Assembly (NCBI RefSeq): GCF_025642155.1
Contig: NZ_CP106798.1
Location: 5,022,001-5,086,000, forward strand
DNA: 64,000 bases
Origin: Streptomyces sp. HUAS 15-9
GTDB taxonomy: Bacteria; Actinomycetota; Actinomycetes; Streptomycetales; Streptomycetaceae
Direction: 5' to 3'
The position numbers were made by a program, and so were the translations under genes. Below are positions 63,682 to 64,000 of this stretch, piece by piece; position 1 is the stretch's first letter; each line of letters starts with the position of its first letter. The notes beneath the pieces were generated by a model. The model saw only the letters and a list, made by a program, of their open reading frames with translations. It did not search any database and had not been told where the DNA came from.

Positions 63682-64000
63682 CTACCGCCCGCCGCCCGCC
63701 GCTCCGGTCAACCGCACCAGCGCATCGGTCCCCCGCGGTGCCCCGCCGCTCAGATCGCCCAGGCGCCAGTCGTCCACCCAGGGCACGCGGTACACGTCGA
63801 CGACCGACTCGATCACCTTGACCTGCCGGTCCAGTTGGCGCGGCAGCCGCCCCGGGGCGTCGGCGACGAGCACCACGGCGTCCAGCTCGAGACCGACTGG
63901 TGTGGCGCCCTGCCGGAACGTTTCGAGGGCCTGCGTGGCACGGGCCAGCCCGGTCGCGTGGGTCCGCGCCACGAGCAGTACCGACGGCGGGGCGTCCGGC
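63682..64000 (-). CDS. Hypothetical protein, 5' end beyond the window (partial)
   Basis: The frame is open across the right edge and ends at 63682. The readable ~105 residues include PPSVLLVARTHATGLARATQ, DAVVLVADAPGRLPRQL and DVYRVPWVDDWRLGDLSGG, the C-terminal half of a streptomycete family of P-loop-like proteins (DUF6668-type, tentative). The ATP-binding part would lie outside the window. The GTG at 63972 is internal, not the true start. Confidence 0.7.
   Translation of the reverse strand, partial: PDAPPSVLLVARTHATGLARATQALETFRQGATPVGLELDAVVLVADAPGRLPRQLDRQVKVIESVVDVYRVPWVDDWRLGDLSGGAPRGTDALVRLTGAAGGGR

Overview
The window is chromosomal DNA from a Streptomyces or a very close relative. 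The evidence is the high GC content, the many GTG starts and 4-bp ATGA/GTGA stop/start overlaps, a 14-gene nuoA-N operon, a futalosine-type menaquinone gene (mqnC), Tad pilus genes, WXG100-type small proteins, PASTA and Ser/Thr-kinase proteins, and a c-di-AMP (ydaO-type) riboswitch in front of a cell-wall lytic enzyme. No rRNA, tRNA, CRISPR array, transposase or origin was seen.

Layout. (1) Positions 1-5950, minus strand: a secretion-type operon of lipoprotein, secreted protein, WXG100 protein, a 661-residue protein ending in a glycine-rich hydrophobic segment, and two tandem copies of a membrane-anchored protein. The 3' end is a 984-bp tandem duplication that left an orphan copy of the large protein's C-terminal tip. 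It resembles effector-tip/immunity cassettes. Base composition is visibly lower in GC than the rest of the window. (2) 6.8-13.3 kb plus 18.3-22.0 kb, plus strand: a Tad/Flp pilus locus (SAF/CpaB-like protein, CpaE-like ATPase, TadA, TadB, TadC, Flp pilin, three TadE/F/G-like pseudopilins, and a prepilin peptidase). The two parts are separated by a minus-strand block with a Ser/Thr kinase, a lipoprotein, a calpain-like cysteine protease and a WXG-type protein. A LysM/BTAD-type membrane protein next to the peptidase carries a one-base frameshift. (3) 22.1-27.1 kb: menaquinone genes (mqnC, a partner of unknown role, menG, a MenJ-like reductase) with a PASTA protein and a GNAT enzyme. (4) 27.5-28.3 kb: an NlpC/P60 hydrolase. 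(5) 29.0-45.0 kb: the complete nuoA-N operon (complex I), preceded by a Rex-type redox operator and closed by a strong hairpin. (6) 45-64 kb: recQ, an M56 peptidase, fumarylacetoacetase, an ATP-grasp/flavoenzyme pair, a HAD phosphatase, a riboswitch-controlled lytic transglycosylase, a CocE/NonD hydrolase, a long-chain polyprenyl diphosphate synthase, a CHRD-DUF3455 secreted protein behind two overlapping Fur-like palindromes, a LolA-like protein with an ABC exporter, an FMN reductase, and a gene cut by the right edge.

The central theme is respiration. Quinone head-group formation (mqnC), methylation (menG), side-chain synthesis (polyprenyl synthase) and probable side-chain saturation (MenJ-like) lie around the operon for the enzyme that reduces the quinone. 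The second theme is the cell surface: pilus, WXG100-associated secreted proteins, wall hydrolases and a PASTA protein.
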